Source: Candidatus Leptofilum proximum (lineage in GTDB: Bacteria; Chloroflexota; Anaerolineae; Promineifilales; Promineifilaceae). From it: 64,000 nt of DNA. The notes beneath the pieces are model-generated. The model had not been told where the DNA came from. It worked only from the letters and a program-made list of their open reading frames with translations, and did not search any database. The translations under genes and the position numbers were made by a program. The stretch is from positions 930,001-994,000 of the forward strand of contig JADJXK010000002.1 in assembly GCA_016710325.1 (NCBI GenBank), read 5' to 3'. Shown here one piece after another: positions 33,660-41,205 of the stretch. Each line of letters starts with the position of its first letter. The stretch's first letter is position 1.

Positions 33660-34176
33660 GGGCCGCATCCCGCTCCGCATTGGCTTTGATGCCGCGCAGC
33701 AAGTAACGCTGGAACAACGCCAGCACCAGACGCACCGGCAGATACAGACACCAGCCAATAAACCCACGCAGCATAAACTGGCTGGTCAGGACCAGCTGCA
33801 CCGCATCCTGCCCCGGCACGATGCGGTAAGAACCCGCCGTCATCTGGAACGGCCCATCGGCCAAATCGAGCAGGTACCCCACGCGGAAACCGGGGCTGGC
33901 CTTGAAGGTGAAATCGTAGCGGGTGTGAGGCTGCCAGGTGGTGATTTGCTGGGTGAAGGTACGGCCGTTGGCAAAATACGCCACACGCCTGCCACCTTCA
34001 CCTGCCTGCGTTACCTCTGCCCGCAGCGGCTTGGGAATACCCAACAGCGCCAGGTAAGCTGGGTGGTCAAACGAGGCGATATCCACTTCGGTGACGTGCC
34101 GCCAGACGATCCCGGCGGGTGCTCGTACGGCCGTCACGTGTTCAATCTGATACTGCTTTTGCCTCAGCCACATCAT
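33652..34176 (-). CDS. SRPBCC-fold protein, first of an overlapping pair
   Basis: 174 residues: an N-terminal strand and helix YQIEHVTAVRAPAGIVWRHV, the central sheet (RYDFTFKASPGFRVGYLLD) and a C-terminal hydrophobic helix (GWCLYLPVRLVLALFQRYLL) that could touch the membrane. It lies 20 bases after the MFS gene on the same strand and overlaps its SRPBCC partner, so MFS, SRPBCC and SRPBCC probably form one operon. Role unknown. Confidence 0.75.
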   Translation of the reverse strand: MMWLRQKQYQIEHVTAVRAPAGIVWRHVTEVDIASFDHPAYLALLGIPKPLRAEVTQAGEGGRRVAYFANGRTFTQQITTWQPHTRYDFTFKASPGFRVGYLLDLADGPFQMTAGSYRIVPGQDAVQLVLTSQFMLRGFIGWCLYLPVRLVLALFQRYLLRGIKANAERDAAHA

Positions 34177-34196
34177 TTTTTGTCTAGCCGCAGGGT

Positions 34197-35330
34197 TCAG
34201 GTTGCAAGGCGCACCTTGATCAATATTCCCATCAGAAGGGTCAACACGCTGATACCGGCAAGGGTCAGCATGATCGACGACTCTCCTGCCAGGGGAATAA
34301 TTTGGGCCACCACAGCTGGCACCACCATGCCCCCTACCAGGGACCCGGCCAGAATGTAGACTGTACCGCTGGTTGCGCCAAACGCCTGGTTGAGCCAGTT
34401 AAAACAGTTGGGAAAAACGGTGCCCAGAGAGGCACCGAGCAGCACCACAGCCACCGTGGCCAATGGAGGCAAATTGGCCACCGCCAGCAGCAAAGTAGTC
34501 AGGCCAAGGCTGCCCAATACAATCTGGTACGGCCGTAAGCGCAAGCTCAAGGGAATGACGGCCAGCCGGGAAGCCGTGAACATCAAAAAAAAGAGCGACG
34601 TGGCGGCAGCAGCACCGTCGGCTGAAACACCGACAGCCAGCAAATAGGTGGCAGCATACCCGATGGTGCTGACCTCCACCCCCACGCCAAAGCCCAATAG
34701 GGCGATAAAAGCCAACAAGATTCCGCGGTTTTGGCGCGGACGCAGCTCAGTGGCCCTCGTTGGCAGGCGATCATCCATCATCAAACCCAGCGGTACGAGG
34801 GCAGCGCCAAAACCGGCTAGAACAAAAAACGGCATTCTGGAGTTAGCAAAGTCCAACAAAAAGAGGAGAGGACTCAAAATGGCCCCCACGCCAAAAATGG
34901 CGTTCAGCAAATTGACCATGCCTGGGCTGCGACGGCCGTAGCCCACAGCATAGAGGCTGTTGAGACCAATCGTCAGGGCGCCATAGGCCAAGCCGATGAT
35001 CAGGCCACCAGCCAGGGTAAGCAGCCAGCTCAAGCCAAAGCCAATCAGCAGGGCGCCCACTGCCAGCAAGGCACAGGCCAGGCCCACACGCCACCGCGCC
35101 AGAGAACGGTTGGCCAGAGGAATGGCGCTGGCCACACCCAACAGGACACCTGCATTATGCACGCTCACAAGCAAACCGGCTGCCCCCGCCGGAAGGCCGA
35201 AGTTTTCTGTAAAAACCGGCAAAGAGGGTCCATACAACGCCTGAGCGCCGCCGATCAAAACAAAGCTAAGTAGGCCGGTGACTGTGGCCAGAGAGGAGAG
35301 CTGCCGCATCGGCAAAGCTGATTCTTCCAT
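34197..35330 (-). CDS. Major facilitator superfamily transporter
   Basis: 377 residues with about twelve hydrophobic helices. The loop after helix 2 (IPLANRSLARWRVGLA) is a weak form of the MFS signature, and the central loop (MMDDRLPTRATELRPRQNRG) separates the two halves. It resembles sugar or FucP/YfkF-type MFS proteins, but the substrate cannot be told. The first gene of the presumed operon with the two SRPBCC genes. Confidence 0.85.
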   Translation of the reverse strand: MEESALPMRQLSSLATVTGLLSFVLIGGAQALYGPSLPVFTENFGLPAGAAGLLVSVHNAGVLLGVASAIPLANRSLARWRVGLACALLAVGALLIGFGLSWLLTLAGGLIIGLAYGALTIGLNSLYAVGYGRRSPGMVNLLNAIFGVGAILSPLLFLLDFANSRMPFFVLAGFGAALVPLGLMMDDRLPTRATELRPRQNRGILLAFIALLGFGVGVEVSTIGYAATYLLAVGVSADGAAAATSLFFLMFTASRLAVIPLSLRLRPYQIVLGSLGLTTLLLAVANLPPLATVAVVLLGASLGTVFPNCFNWLNQAFGATSGTVYILAGSLVGGMVVPAVVAQIIPLAGESSIMLTLAGISVLTLLMGILIKVRLAT

Positions 35331-35347
35331 ATAAACCTGTATTGCAA

Positions 35348-35378
35348 GTGCCTGTCACTTTTTGAAACTGACCGGCAC
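35348..35378. repeat. GTGCCTGTCA/TGACCGGCAC hairpin
   Basis: GTGCC-T-GTCA and TGAC-C-GGCAC pair across TTTTTGAAA-like loop sequence, 12 bases after the aldo/keto reductase stop codon. It may end that transcript, though no T-tract follows on the minus strand. Confidence 0.5.
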
Positions 35379-35390
35379 CTTTGCGCTCAT

Positions 35391-36389
35391 CTATTGGAAT
35401 TCCAAGGGCTCTGGTTTGTTGTCCAGGACGGCTTCGATTTTTTCCATGACGTCATCGGTAAGCTGAGGCACCAGGTCCAGTGCCTTCATGTTTTCTTCTA
35501 CCTGAGACACTTTAGACGCGCCGGTGATTACCGTGCTGACGTTGGGATTTTTCAAACACCAGGCGATGGCCAGGCGGGGCATCGTTGTGCCCAGCTCTTC
35601 GGCAATGGGCACCAGTTCCTTGACGGATTGCAGCCGCTTTTGCCCTTCTTCGCTTTCCAACATCTGGCGCAGCCATTCGTAGCCGGGCAGGTTCATGCGC
35701 GAATCTTCGGGGATGCCGTTGTTGTACTTGCCGGTGAGCAGGCCAGAGGCCAGCGGCGACCAGATGGTGGTGCCCAGGCCGATGGTGTCGTAGAGACGGC
35801 CGTATTCCACCTCAAAGCGATAGCGATGAAACATGTGGTACTGCGGCTGCTCCATCGTCGGCGGGATGAGGTTGTACTGCCGCGCCACGCTGTGCGCTTC
35901 CATCAGCTGCTGCGCCGACCATTCGGACGTGCCCCAGTAAAACACCTTACCCTGCTCGATGAGCGTGTTCATGCTGCGTACCACTTCTTCCATCGGCAAT
36001 TCCGGGTCCGGGCGATGGCAAAAGTAAAGGTCCAGGTAATCGACCTGCAAACGCGCCATCGCCTGGTGACACGCCTCGATGATGTGCTTGCGACTGAGAC
36101 CCAGCTGTGTCGGCTTGGGGTCTTTGATGCTGCCCCAGCGCACCTTGCTGGAAACGGTATAGCTGTCACGAGACCAACCCAGCTTCTTCAGCGCCTTGCC
36201 CATGATCTCTTCCGACTTGCCATGGGCATAAATTTCCGCGTTGTCGAAGAAGTTGACGCCAGCATCGTAAGCAGCCTTCATCATGTCTGCCGCCAAATCC
36301 ACATCGGCCTGGGTGCTAAAGGTGACCCACGACCCAAATGACAAGGCACTGACCTTCAGGCCAGATTTTCCTAATCTTCGATATTCCAT
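35391..36389 (-). CDS. Aldo/keto reductase (potassium-channel beta-subunit-like)
   Basis: 332 residues, a complete AKR TIM barrel beginning MEYRRLGKSGLKVSALSFGS. The catalytic tetrad region is FFDNAEIYAHGKSEEIMGKA (Asp and Tyr), a Lys in SYTVSSKVRW and a His in LDLYFCHRPDPE; the NADPH-binding C-terminus has ITGASKVSQVEENMKALD. It most resembles the AKR6/Kv-beta and YghZ group. Substrate unknown; these reduce aldehydes and ketones. Confidence 0.92.
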   Translation of the reverse strand: MEYRRLGKSGLKVSALSFGSWVTFSTQADVDLAADMMKAAYDAGVNFFDNAEIYAHGKSEEIMGKALKKLGWSRDSYTVSSKVRWGSIKDPKPTQLGLSRKHIIEACHQAMARLQVDYLDLYFCHRPDPELPMEEVVRSMNTLIEQGKVFYWGTSEWSAQQLMEAHSVARQYNLIPPTMEQPQYHMFHRYRFEVEYGRLYDTIGLGTTIWSPLASGLLTGKYNNGIPEDSRMNLPGYEWLRQMLESEEGQKRLQSVKELVPIAEELGTTMPRLAIAWCLKNPNVSTVITGASKVSQVEENMKALDLVPQLTDDVMEKIEAVLDNKPEPLEFQ

Positions 36390-36473
36390 TTTCTAGCTCC
36401 TAATCTGTGGGGCAGCACCAAACATGCTGCCAATATCTCTGCCCGTGAGTTTACCGGACGGGGAGAAAAAAAT

Positions 36474-36556
36474 CACCACGAATCGCACGAATAAACGAAT
36501 GAAACGAATAAAAAATTCGGGCTATTCGTCCATTCGCCATATTCGTGTTTCGTTTT
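36474..36556. repeat. CGAAT-type tandem-arm palindrome
   Basis: CGAAT recurs at 36479, 36488, 36496 and 36505 (period 8-9); ATTCG recurs inverted on the right (ATTCGTCCATTCGCCATATTCG). It lies in the divergent region between the reductase and the ABC exporter genes. Confidence 0.7.
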
Positions 36557-36563
36557 TCAGCGG

Positions 36564-36592
36564 TTGACGGCCGTTTCCCCCACAGGTAAAAT
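36564..36592 (+). promoter_or_regulatory. Promoter of the ABC exporter genes
   Basis: TTGACG (36564-36569), a 17-bp spacer and TAAAAT (36587-36592), the best promoter match in the window. The expected start is ~36599. The -35 box overlaps an ACGGCCGT copy. Confidence 0.75.
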
Positions 36593-36606
36593 CGCCCCAA
36601 CCTAGC

Positions 36607-36637
36607 GCCCCGCACCACCCATGCGGGGCTTTTTTTG
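36607..36637 (+). terminator. Terminator hairpin inside the ABC exporter leader (possible attenuator)
   Basis: GCCCCGCA pairs with TGCGGGGC over a 7-base loop, followed by seven T. It starts about 8 bases after the predicted transcript start and ends 20 bases before the ATG at 36658. Since it lies between promoter and gene it should stop most transcripts unless antitermination occurs. Confidence 0.65.
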
Positions 36638-36657
36638 TCGGAATTGGAAGAAAACCC

Positions 36658-38457
36658 ATGCTGCAAAAGCTCAACCTGCCCATCAAACCCTACTGGGATT
36701 TGCTGGCCAGCTACCTGAAACCGCAAAAAAAGACGGTGCTGTGGCTGGCGCTGCTGCTGGTTGTCAGCATCGGTTTGCAGCTGGCCAACCCGCAAATCGT
36801 CAAATATTTCATCGATACAGCAAGTGAACCGGTTTCCAGCGGCACGGCCGCTTTCCAGCAAGGTCTGCAAAATCTGCTTGGGGCAGCGGCCCTGTTCATG
36901 GGCGTGGCCATCGTGCGGCAGGTGATTGCCTTAACGGCCGTTTACGTGGGTGAAAACGTCGCCTGGACCGCCACCAACGCCTTAAGAGCGGATCTCGCTC
37001 TACACTGCCTGCGGCTGGACATGGCCTTCCACAAGCAGCACAAGCCGGGCGAACTCATCGAGCGCGTCGATGGCGACGTGAACAAACTGGCCAACTTTTT
37101 CTCCCAGCTGTTTATCCAGCTCACCAGCAACGTGCTGCTGCTCGTTGGCGTGATTGTGCTGCTGTGGCTGGTGGATTGGCGCGTGGGGGTGTCGATTACG
37201 GCCGTTTCCCTCCTCGGCGTGCTGGCGTTGAACTACCTGCGCACCCTCACCGTGCCCCGCTGGGAAGCGCTGCGCCAGACCGAAGCCACCCTGTTTGGCT
37301 TCCTCGAAGAGTGGCTCACCGGCGCCGAAACAATTCGCACCGCGGGTGCCGAACCGTACATCGTGCAAAAAATGCTGCTGCTGGGACGCGAGCGCTGGCT
37401 GCGCGTGCGAGACGCCATCAAGGTCAACGTCTTCGTCTGGAATTTGCCGCTGGGCGTTTTTACCCTCGCCTACATCGCCGCCCACATCTTTGGCACCACC
37501 CTCTTCCGCGAAGGCACGCTGACGATTGGCGGTATCTACCTCATTTTTTATTACATCGACGTGATTAAAGAGCCATTGTGGAGCATTAACAGGCAGATCG
37601 AGGATTTGCAGCGGGCCGCCGCCAGCATTCGCCGCATCATGGCCCTGCAGGCGGAGCAGCCCACCATGCTCGATGGTCCCGGCGTGCACGTAACCCCTGG
37701 TCCGCTGGCTGTCACTTTCGACCATGTCTCTTTCTTCTACGCCGACGACCCGGACACGATGATTTTGCAGGATATCGACTTCTGCCTCGAACCAGGCACG
37801 GTGCTGGGATTGCTGGGGCGCACCGGCAGCGGCAAATCGACCCTCACCAAGCTGCTCTTCCGCTTTTACGATCCCAGCGAAGGGGCGATTTTGCTGGGCA
37901 ACGATGATGTTCGATTTGATTTGCGCGACGCCCGGCAGGCGGAACTGCGCCGCCACATCGGGCTGGTGACGCAGGAGGTCCAGCTGTTCCACGCCAGCGT
38001 GCGTGACAACCTGACGCTGTTTGACCCCACCATTAGCGACGCCCAAATCCTGGCCGTGCTGGACGATCTGGGCCTGATGCCCTGGCTGGACAGCCTGCCC
38101 GGTGGACTTGACTCACCCTTGCAGGCGGATGCCAGCCTGTCGGCGGGAGAAGCGCAGCTGCTGGCCTTTGTGCGCATCTTCCTGGCCGATCCGGGGCTGG
38201 TGATTATGGATGAGGCGTCGTCCCGGCTGGACCCGGTGACGGAAATGAAGATCGAGCAGGCGATTGACAAGCTGCTGGCCAACCGCACGGGCATCATCGT
38301 CGCTCACCGACTGACCACCGTGCAGCGCGCCGACGAGATCATGATTTTGGGTGACGGCCGTATTGTGGAATACGGCCGTCGCACCCACCTAGCCGCCGAC
38401 CCCACCTCCCAGTTTGCCCAACTGCTGGTGACGGGGTTGGAGGAGGCAATTACCTGA
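36658..38457 (+). CDS. ABC exporter half-transporter, subunit 1
   Basis: 599 residues. A six-helix ABC transmembrane domain (~20-320) and a nucleotide-binding domain (~345-599): Walker A GRTGSGKSTL, Q-loop VTQEVQLFH, signature in the variant form LSAGEAQ, Walker B LVIMDEASSRLD with the catalytic Glu, and the switch His in IVAHRLTT. The partner encoded 74 bases downstream has a consensus LSGGQ but Asp at the catalytic Glu position. That division of sites is typical of heterodimeric exporters. Substrate unknown (drug or lipid). GGAAGAAAACCC precedes the ATG. Confidence 0.9.
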   Translation: MLQKLNLPIKPYWDLLASYLKPQKKTVLWLALLLVVSIGLQLANPQIVKYFIDTASEPVSSGTAAFQQGLQNLLGAAALFMGVAIVRQVIALTAVYVGENVAWTATNALRADLALHCLRLDMAFHKQHKPGELIERVDGDVNKLANFFSQLFIQLTSNVLLLVGVIVLLWLVDWRVGVSITAVSLLGVLALNYLRTLTVPRWEALRQTEATLFGFLEEWLTGAETIRTAGAEPYIVQKMLLLGRERWLRVRDAIKVNVFVWNLPLGVFTLAYIAAHIFGTTLFREGTLTIGGIYLIFYYIDVIKEPLWSINRQIEDLQRAAASIRRIMALQAEQPTMLDGPGVHVTPGPLAVTFDHVSFFYADDPDTMILQDIDFCLEPGTVLGLLGRTGSGKSTLTKLLFRFYDPSEGAILLGNDDVRFDLRDARQAELRRHIGLVTQEVQLFHASVRDNLTLFDPTISDAQILAVLDDLGLMPWLDSLPGGLDSPLQADASLSAGEAQLLAFVRIFLADPGLVIMDEASSRLDPVTEMKIEQAIDKLLANRTGIIVAHRLTTVQRADEIMILGDGRIVEYGRRTHLAADPTSQFAQLLVTGLEEAIT

Positions 38458-38466
38458 GTGGAGAAT

Positions 38467-38519
38467 AGAGATTGGAGATTGGAGACTAAAAATCTCCAAT
38501 CTCCAGTCTCCAATCTCTT
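38467..38519. repeat. GATTGGA-type tandem-arm palindrome between the two ABC genes
   Basis: AGAGATTGGAGATTGGAGACT on the left; on the right 7-base units TCTCCAA, TCTCCAG, TCTCCAA. It lies 10 bases after the first ABC stop codon and 12 before the next start codon, so it could tune expression of the second subunit. Confidence 0.85.
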
Positions 38520-38531
38520 CCAATTTCCACT

Positions 38532-40361
38532 ATGAACACATTATCGTATTACTGGCGGCTCATCCGCTTTACGCCCAAATACTATGCCGCCGACATCATC
38601 ACGATATCGATTCACTTTGCCGTGACCACCGCACTGGGGCTGATTTTGCGCGCCTTTTTTAATGGGCTCACCGGGGAATCCAGCTTTGCCCTGCCGCTGT
38701 GGCCCATCGTTGGGCTGCAAATTGCCTACGCCATCATCGCTGCGCTGTCCCAAATGGGCGCAGGCTGGGCCTTTATCAACTTCGAGCACATCTCCTATAA
38801 CCTGCTTATCCGCAACATGCTGGCGCGCGTCCTGCAAAGGCCCGGCTCCCGCCCGCTGCCGCAAAACGAGGACGGCACCAGCATGTCCACCGGGCAAGCG
38901 ATCAGCACTTTTCGCGACGACACCCACGAGCTGCTCATGGCCATCGTGGCCGTGGATGACGTGATTGGCCTGCTCATCAGCGCGGGCATTTCGCTGACAA
39001 TCATGCTGCAAATCAGCGTGCCGGTGACGCTGGGCACGTTTGTGCCGCTGTTGATTGTGGTGGGCATTGCCCAGCGGCTGGGGGAGCGGGCCAAGCGGTA
39101 TCGCAAAGCCAGCCGCCAGGCCACCAGCCAGGTGACGGGCATGATTGCCGACATGTTCAACAGCACCCAGGCGCTTAAGGTAGCCAACGCCGAAACGCGG
39201 GTCATCGACCGCTTCCGCCAGGTCAACGAGCAGCGCAAGCAGACGATGGTGCGCGACAAGCTGCTCACCCAGCTGGTCGATGCCCTCAGCGCAGGCACCA
39301 TCGAACTGGGCATGGGCTTGATTTTGCTGCTGGCGGCGCGGCAAATGTACCTGGGCACGTTTACCCTGGGTGATTTTGCCCTGTTTGCCGCCTACATCTG
39401 GCCCGTCACCCAGCTGTTCCGCATCTTCAGCCGGATGATTACCGGCTACAAGCAGGCGGGCGTCTCCACACAACGTATGGAAACGATGATGCAGGGCGCG
39501 CCGGTGGGCGCGGTTGTTGCGCCTCAGGAGCTGCACCTGGACGGCAGGCTGCCGCCGCTGCCGTACACGCCGAAAACGGCCGTCCACACCCTACAAAACC
39601 TATCCACCAAAAATCTCAACTTCACCTACCCCAGCAGCGAAAACGGCATTCACGACATCAACTTGTCGCTCAAGGCCGGTCAGTTTGTGGTCATCACCGG
39701 GCGCATTGGTGCGGGCAAAACAACGCTGCTGAAGGTGCTGCTGGGGCTGCTCCCGGCGGATGCAGGGGAGATTTTGTGGAACGGCCGTCCCGTCACTGAT
39801 CCCGCCAACTTCATGGCGCCACCGCGCGTGGCCACCACCATGCAAATTCCGCGCCTGTTCAGCGAGTCGATTCGGGACAACATTTTGCTGGGCCTGCCGG
39901 AAAGTGAGGTGGATGTGCGAGGGGCGGTGCGGACGGCCGTTTTCGAGCAAGACCTGGCACAAATGGAGCAGGGGCTGGACACCATCGTGGGGCCGCGCGG
40001 CCAGCGATTGTCTGGCGGGCAGGCGCAGCGTGTGGCGGCGGCGCGCATGTTTGTGCGCCAGCCGGAGCTGCTGGTGTTCGATGATTTGTCGAGTGCGCTG
40101 GATGTGGAGACGGAGAAGGTTTTGTGGGAAAGATTGTTTAATAGAGATGGGAGATGGGAGATGGGAGATGGGTTAAATCAATCTCCAATCTCCAATCGCC
40201 AATCCCCTACTTGTTTAGTCGTCACTCACCGTCGCACAGCTTTACGCCGGGCGGATCATGTGGTGGTATTGAAAGACGGCCGTATCGCCGACGAAGGCAC
40301 GCTGGACGAACTGCTGCTGCGTTGTGAGGAAATGCAGCAGCTGTGGCAGTTGGAAACTTGA
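38532..40361 (+). CDS. ABC exporter half-transporter, subunit 2, with a repeat-encoded insert
   Basis: 609 residues. Transmembrane domain (~15-320) and nucleotide-binding domain (~355-609): Walker A GRIGAGKTTLL, signature LSGGQAQRVAAARMF, Walker B LLVFDDLSSALD with Asp where the catalytic Glu is expected, and switch His in VVTHRRTA. Between LWERLF and TCLVVTHRR lie about 23 extra residues (RDGRWEMGDGLNQSPISNRQ and on) encoded by a GATTGGA-type palindrome. They fall after the D-loop and before the H-loop strand, on the surface in known structures. The frame is intact, so the protein may still work. Confidence 0.9.
   Translation: MNTLSYYWRLIRFTPKYYAADIITISIHFAVTTALGLILRAFFNGLTGESSFALPLWPIVGLQIAYAIIAALSQMGAGWAFINFEHISYNLLIRNMLARVLQRPGSRPLPQNEDGTSMSTGQAISTFRDDTHELLMAIVAVDDVIGLLISAGISLTIMLQISVPVTLGTFVPLLIVVGIAQRLGERAKRYRKASRQATSQVTGMIADMFNSTQALKVANAETRVIDRFRQVNEQRKQTMVRDKLLTQLVDALSAGTIELGMGLILLLAARQMYLGTFTLGDFALFAAYIWPVTQLFRIFSRMITGYKQAGVSTQRMETMMQGAPVGAVVAPQELHLDGRLPPLPYTPKTAVHTLQNLSTKNLNFTYPSSENGIHDINLSLKAGQFVVITGRIGAGKTTLLKVLLGLLPADAGEILWNGRPVTDPANFMAPPRVATTMQIPRLFSESIRDNILLGLPESEVDVRGAVRTAVFEQDLAQMEQGLDTIVGPRGQRLSGGQAQRVAAARMFVRQPELLVFDDLSSALDVETEKVLWERLFNRDGRWEMGDGLNQSPISNRQSPTCLVVTHRRTALRRADHVVVLKDGRIADEGTLDELLLRCEEMQQLWQLET
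40143..40207. repeat. GATTGGA/GATGGGA palindrome inside a coding region
   Basis: Four GATGGGA units on the left (40147-40174) and TCTCCAA, TCTCCAA, TCGCCAA, TCCCC on the right (40182-40207). It is read in frame by the ABC subunit 2 gene. The arms are imperfect complements, each 7-mer differing at one base. Confidence 0.8.
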
Positions 40362-40473
40362 CGGTTTCTTAACGGCCGTTTTTGATTTCTTGTCACCCTC
40401 TTTACGCCTGAAGGTGTACACTGCACGGGTAAATGAGTCCGCTTACCTATGCGCAACCCAGAAGGTATGAGAA

Positions 40474-41205
40474 ATGATTGGGAATCAATTGACCGTTACT
40501 TTGGATGAATCGCGGGAGCTGCAAAAGACGAAAGTGCTCGTCGTTGATGATGATCACGCCATTCGACGATTTTTACGCACTTCTCTCACCGCCCACGGAT
40601 ATGAAGTGTACACCACCGCCACCGGAGAAGATGCCGTCTTGCAAACCATCAACCTCCAACCCGATCTCCTCATTCTGGACCTGGGGCTGCCGGGCATGAA
40701 CGGCATTGACGTCACCAAAAGGATTCGGGAATGGTCGCAAATCCCCATCGTGTTCCTGTCGGTGCAAAACCAGGATTCGGACAAGATCGAAGCGCTAGAT
40801 GCCGGAGCCGACGACTATGTGACCAAACCGTTTAGCATCGGGGAATTAACTGCCCGGCTGCGCGTGGCCATACGGCACATGCAGCAAGAAGAGGAACAGC
40901 TCGTCTTTGTAAAAGACAAACTGCGTGTCGATTTAACGGCGCGTGTGGTGACCTTCGGTGGCCAAGAAGTTCAGCTGACACCTACCGAATATGATCTGCT
41001 TAAGGTGTTGGTCCAATACGCCGGACGGGTACTGACCCACCAGCAGCTGCTCAAAGAAGTGCGCGGCGCCGGGGCGCAAACAGACACCCACCTGCTGCGC
41101 GTACACATGAGCAACCTGCGGCACAAAATTGAAGAGGATCCGACCAATCCTCAGTACATTCTAACCGAGCCAGGGGTAGGCTACCGCTTAAGAATTGATA
41201 TTTAA
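40474..41205 (+). CDS. kdpE: KdpE-like response regulator
   Basis: 243 residues: receiver domain (~20-135) with acidic pair DDD at 25-27, phospho-acceptor Asp69 (LLILDLGLPG), switch Thr/Ser region VFLSVQ and Lys in YVTKPF, then an OmpR/PhoB winged helix (~145-243: LTPTEYDLLKVLV, DTHLLRVHMSNLRHKI). An 18-residue N-terminal extension precedes the receiver. It is named kdpE by similarity and by position: it faces kdpD tail to tail and their stop codons share the bases TTAA. kdpDE is usually co-oriented, so they are transcribed separately here. Confidence 0.85.
   Translation: MIGNQLTVTLDESRELQKTKVLVVDDDHAIRRFLRTSLTAHGYEVYTTATGEDAVLQTINLQPDLLILDLGLPGMNGIDVTKRIREWSQIPIVFLSVQNQDSDKIEALDAGADDYVTKPFSIGELTARLRVAIRHMQQEEEQLVFVKDKLRVDLTARVVTFGGQEVQLTPTEYDLLKVLVQYAGRVLTHQQLLKEVRGAGAQTDTHLLRVHMSNLRHKIEEDPTNPQYILTEPGVGYRLRIDI

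Noticed and set aside
36607..36637. The hairpin-T-tract as the terminator of a preceding plus-strand gene
   Set aside because: The upstream neighbour is transcribed in the other direction and no plus-strand gene lies within several kb upstream on that side; a promoter sits just before the hairpin.
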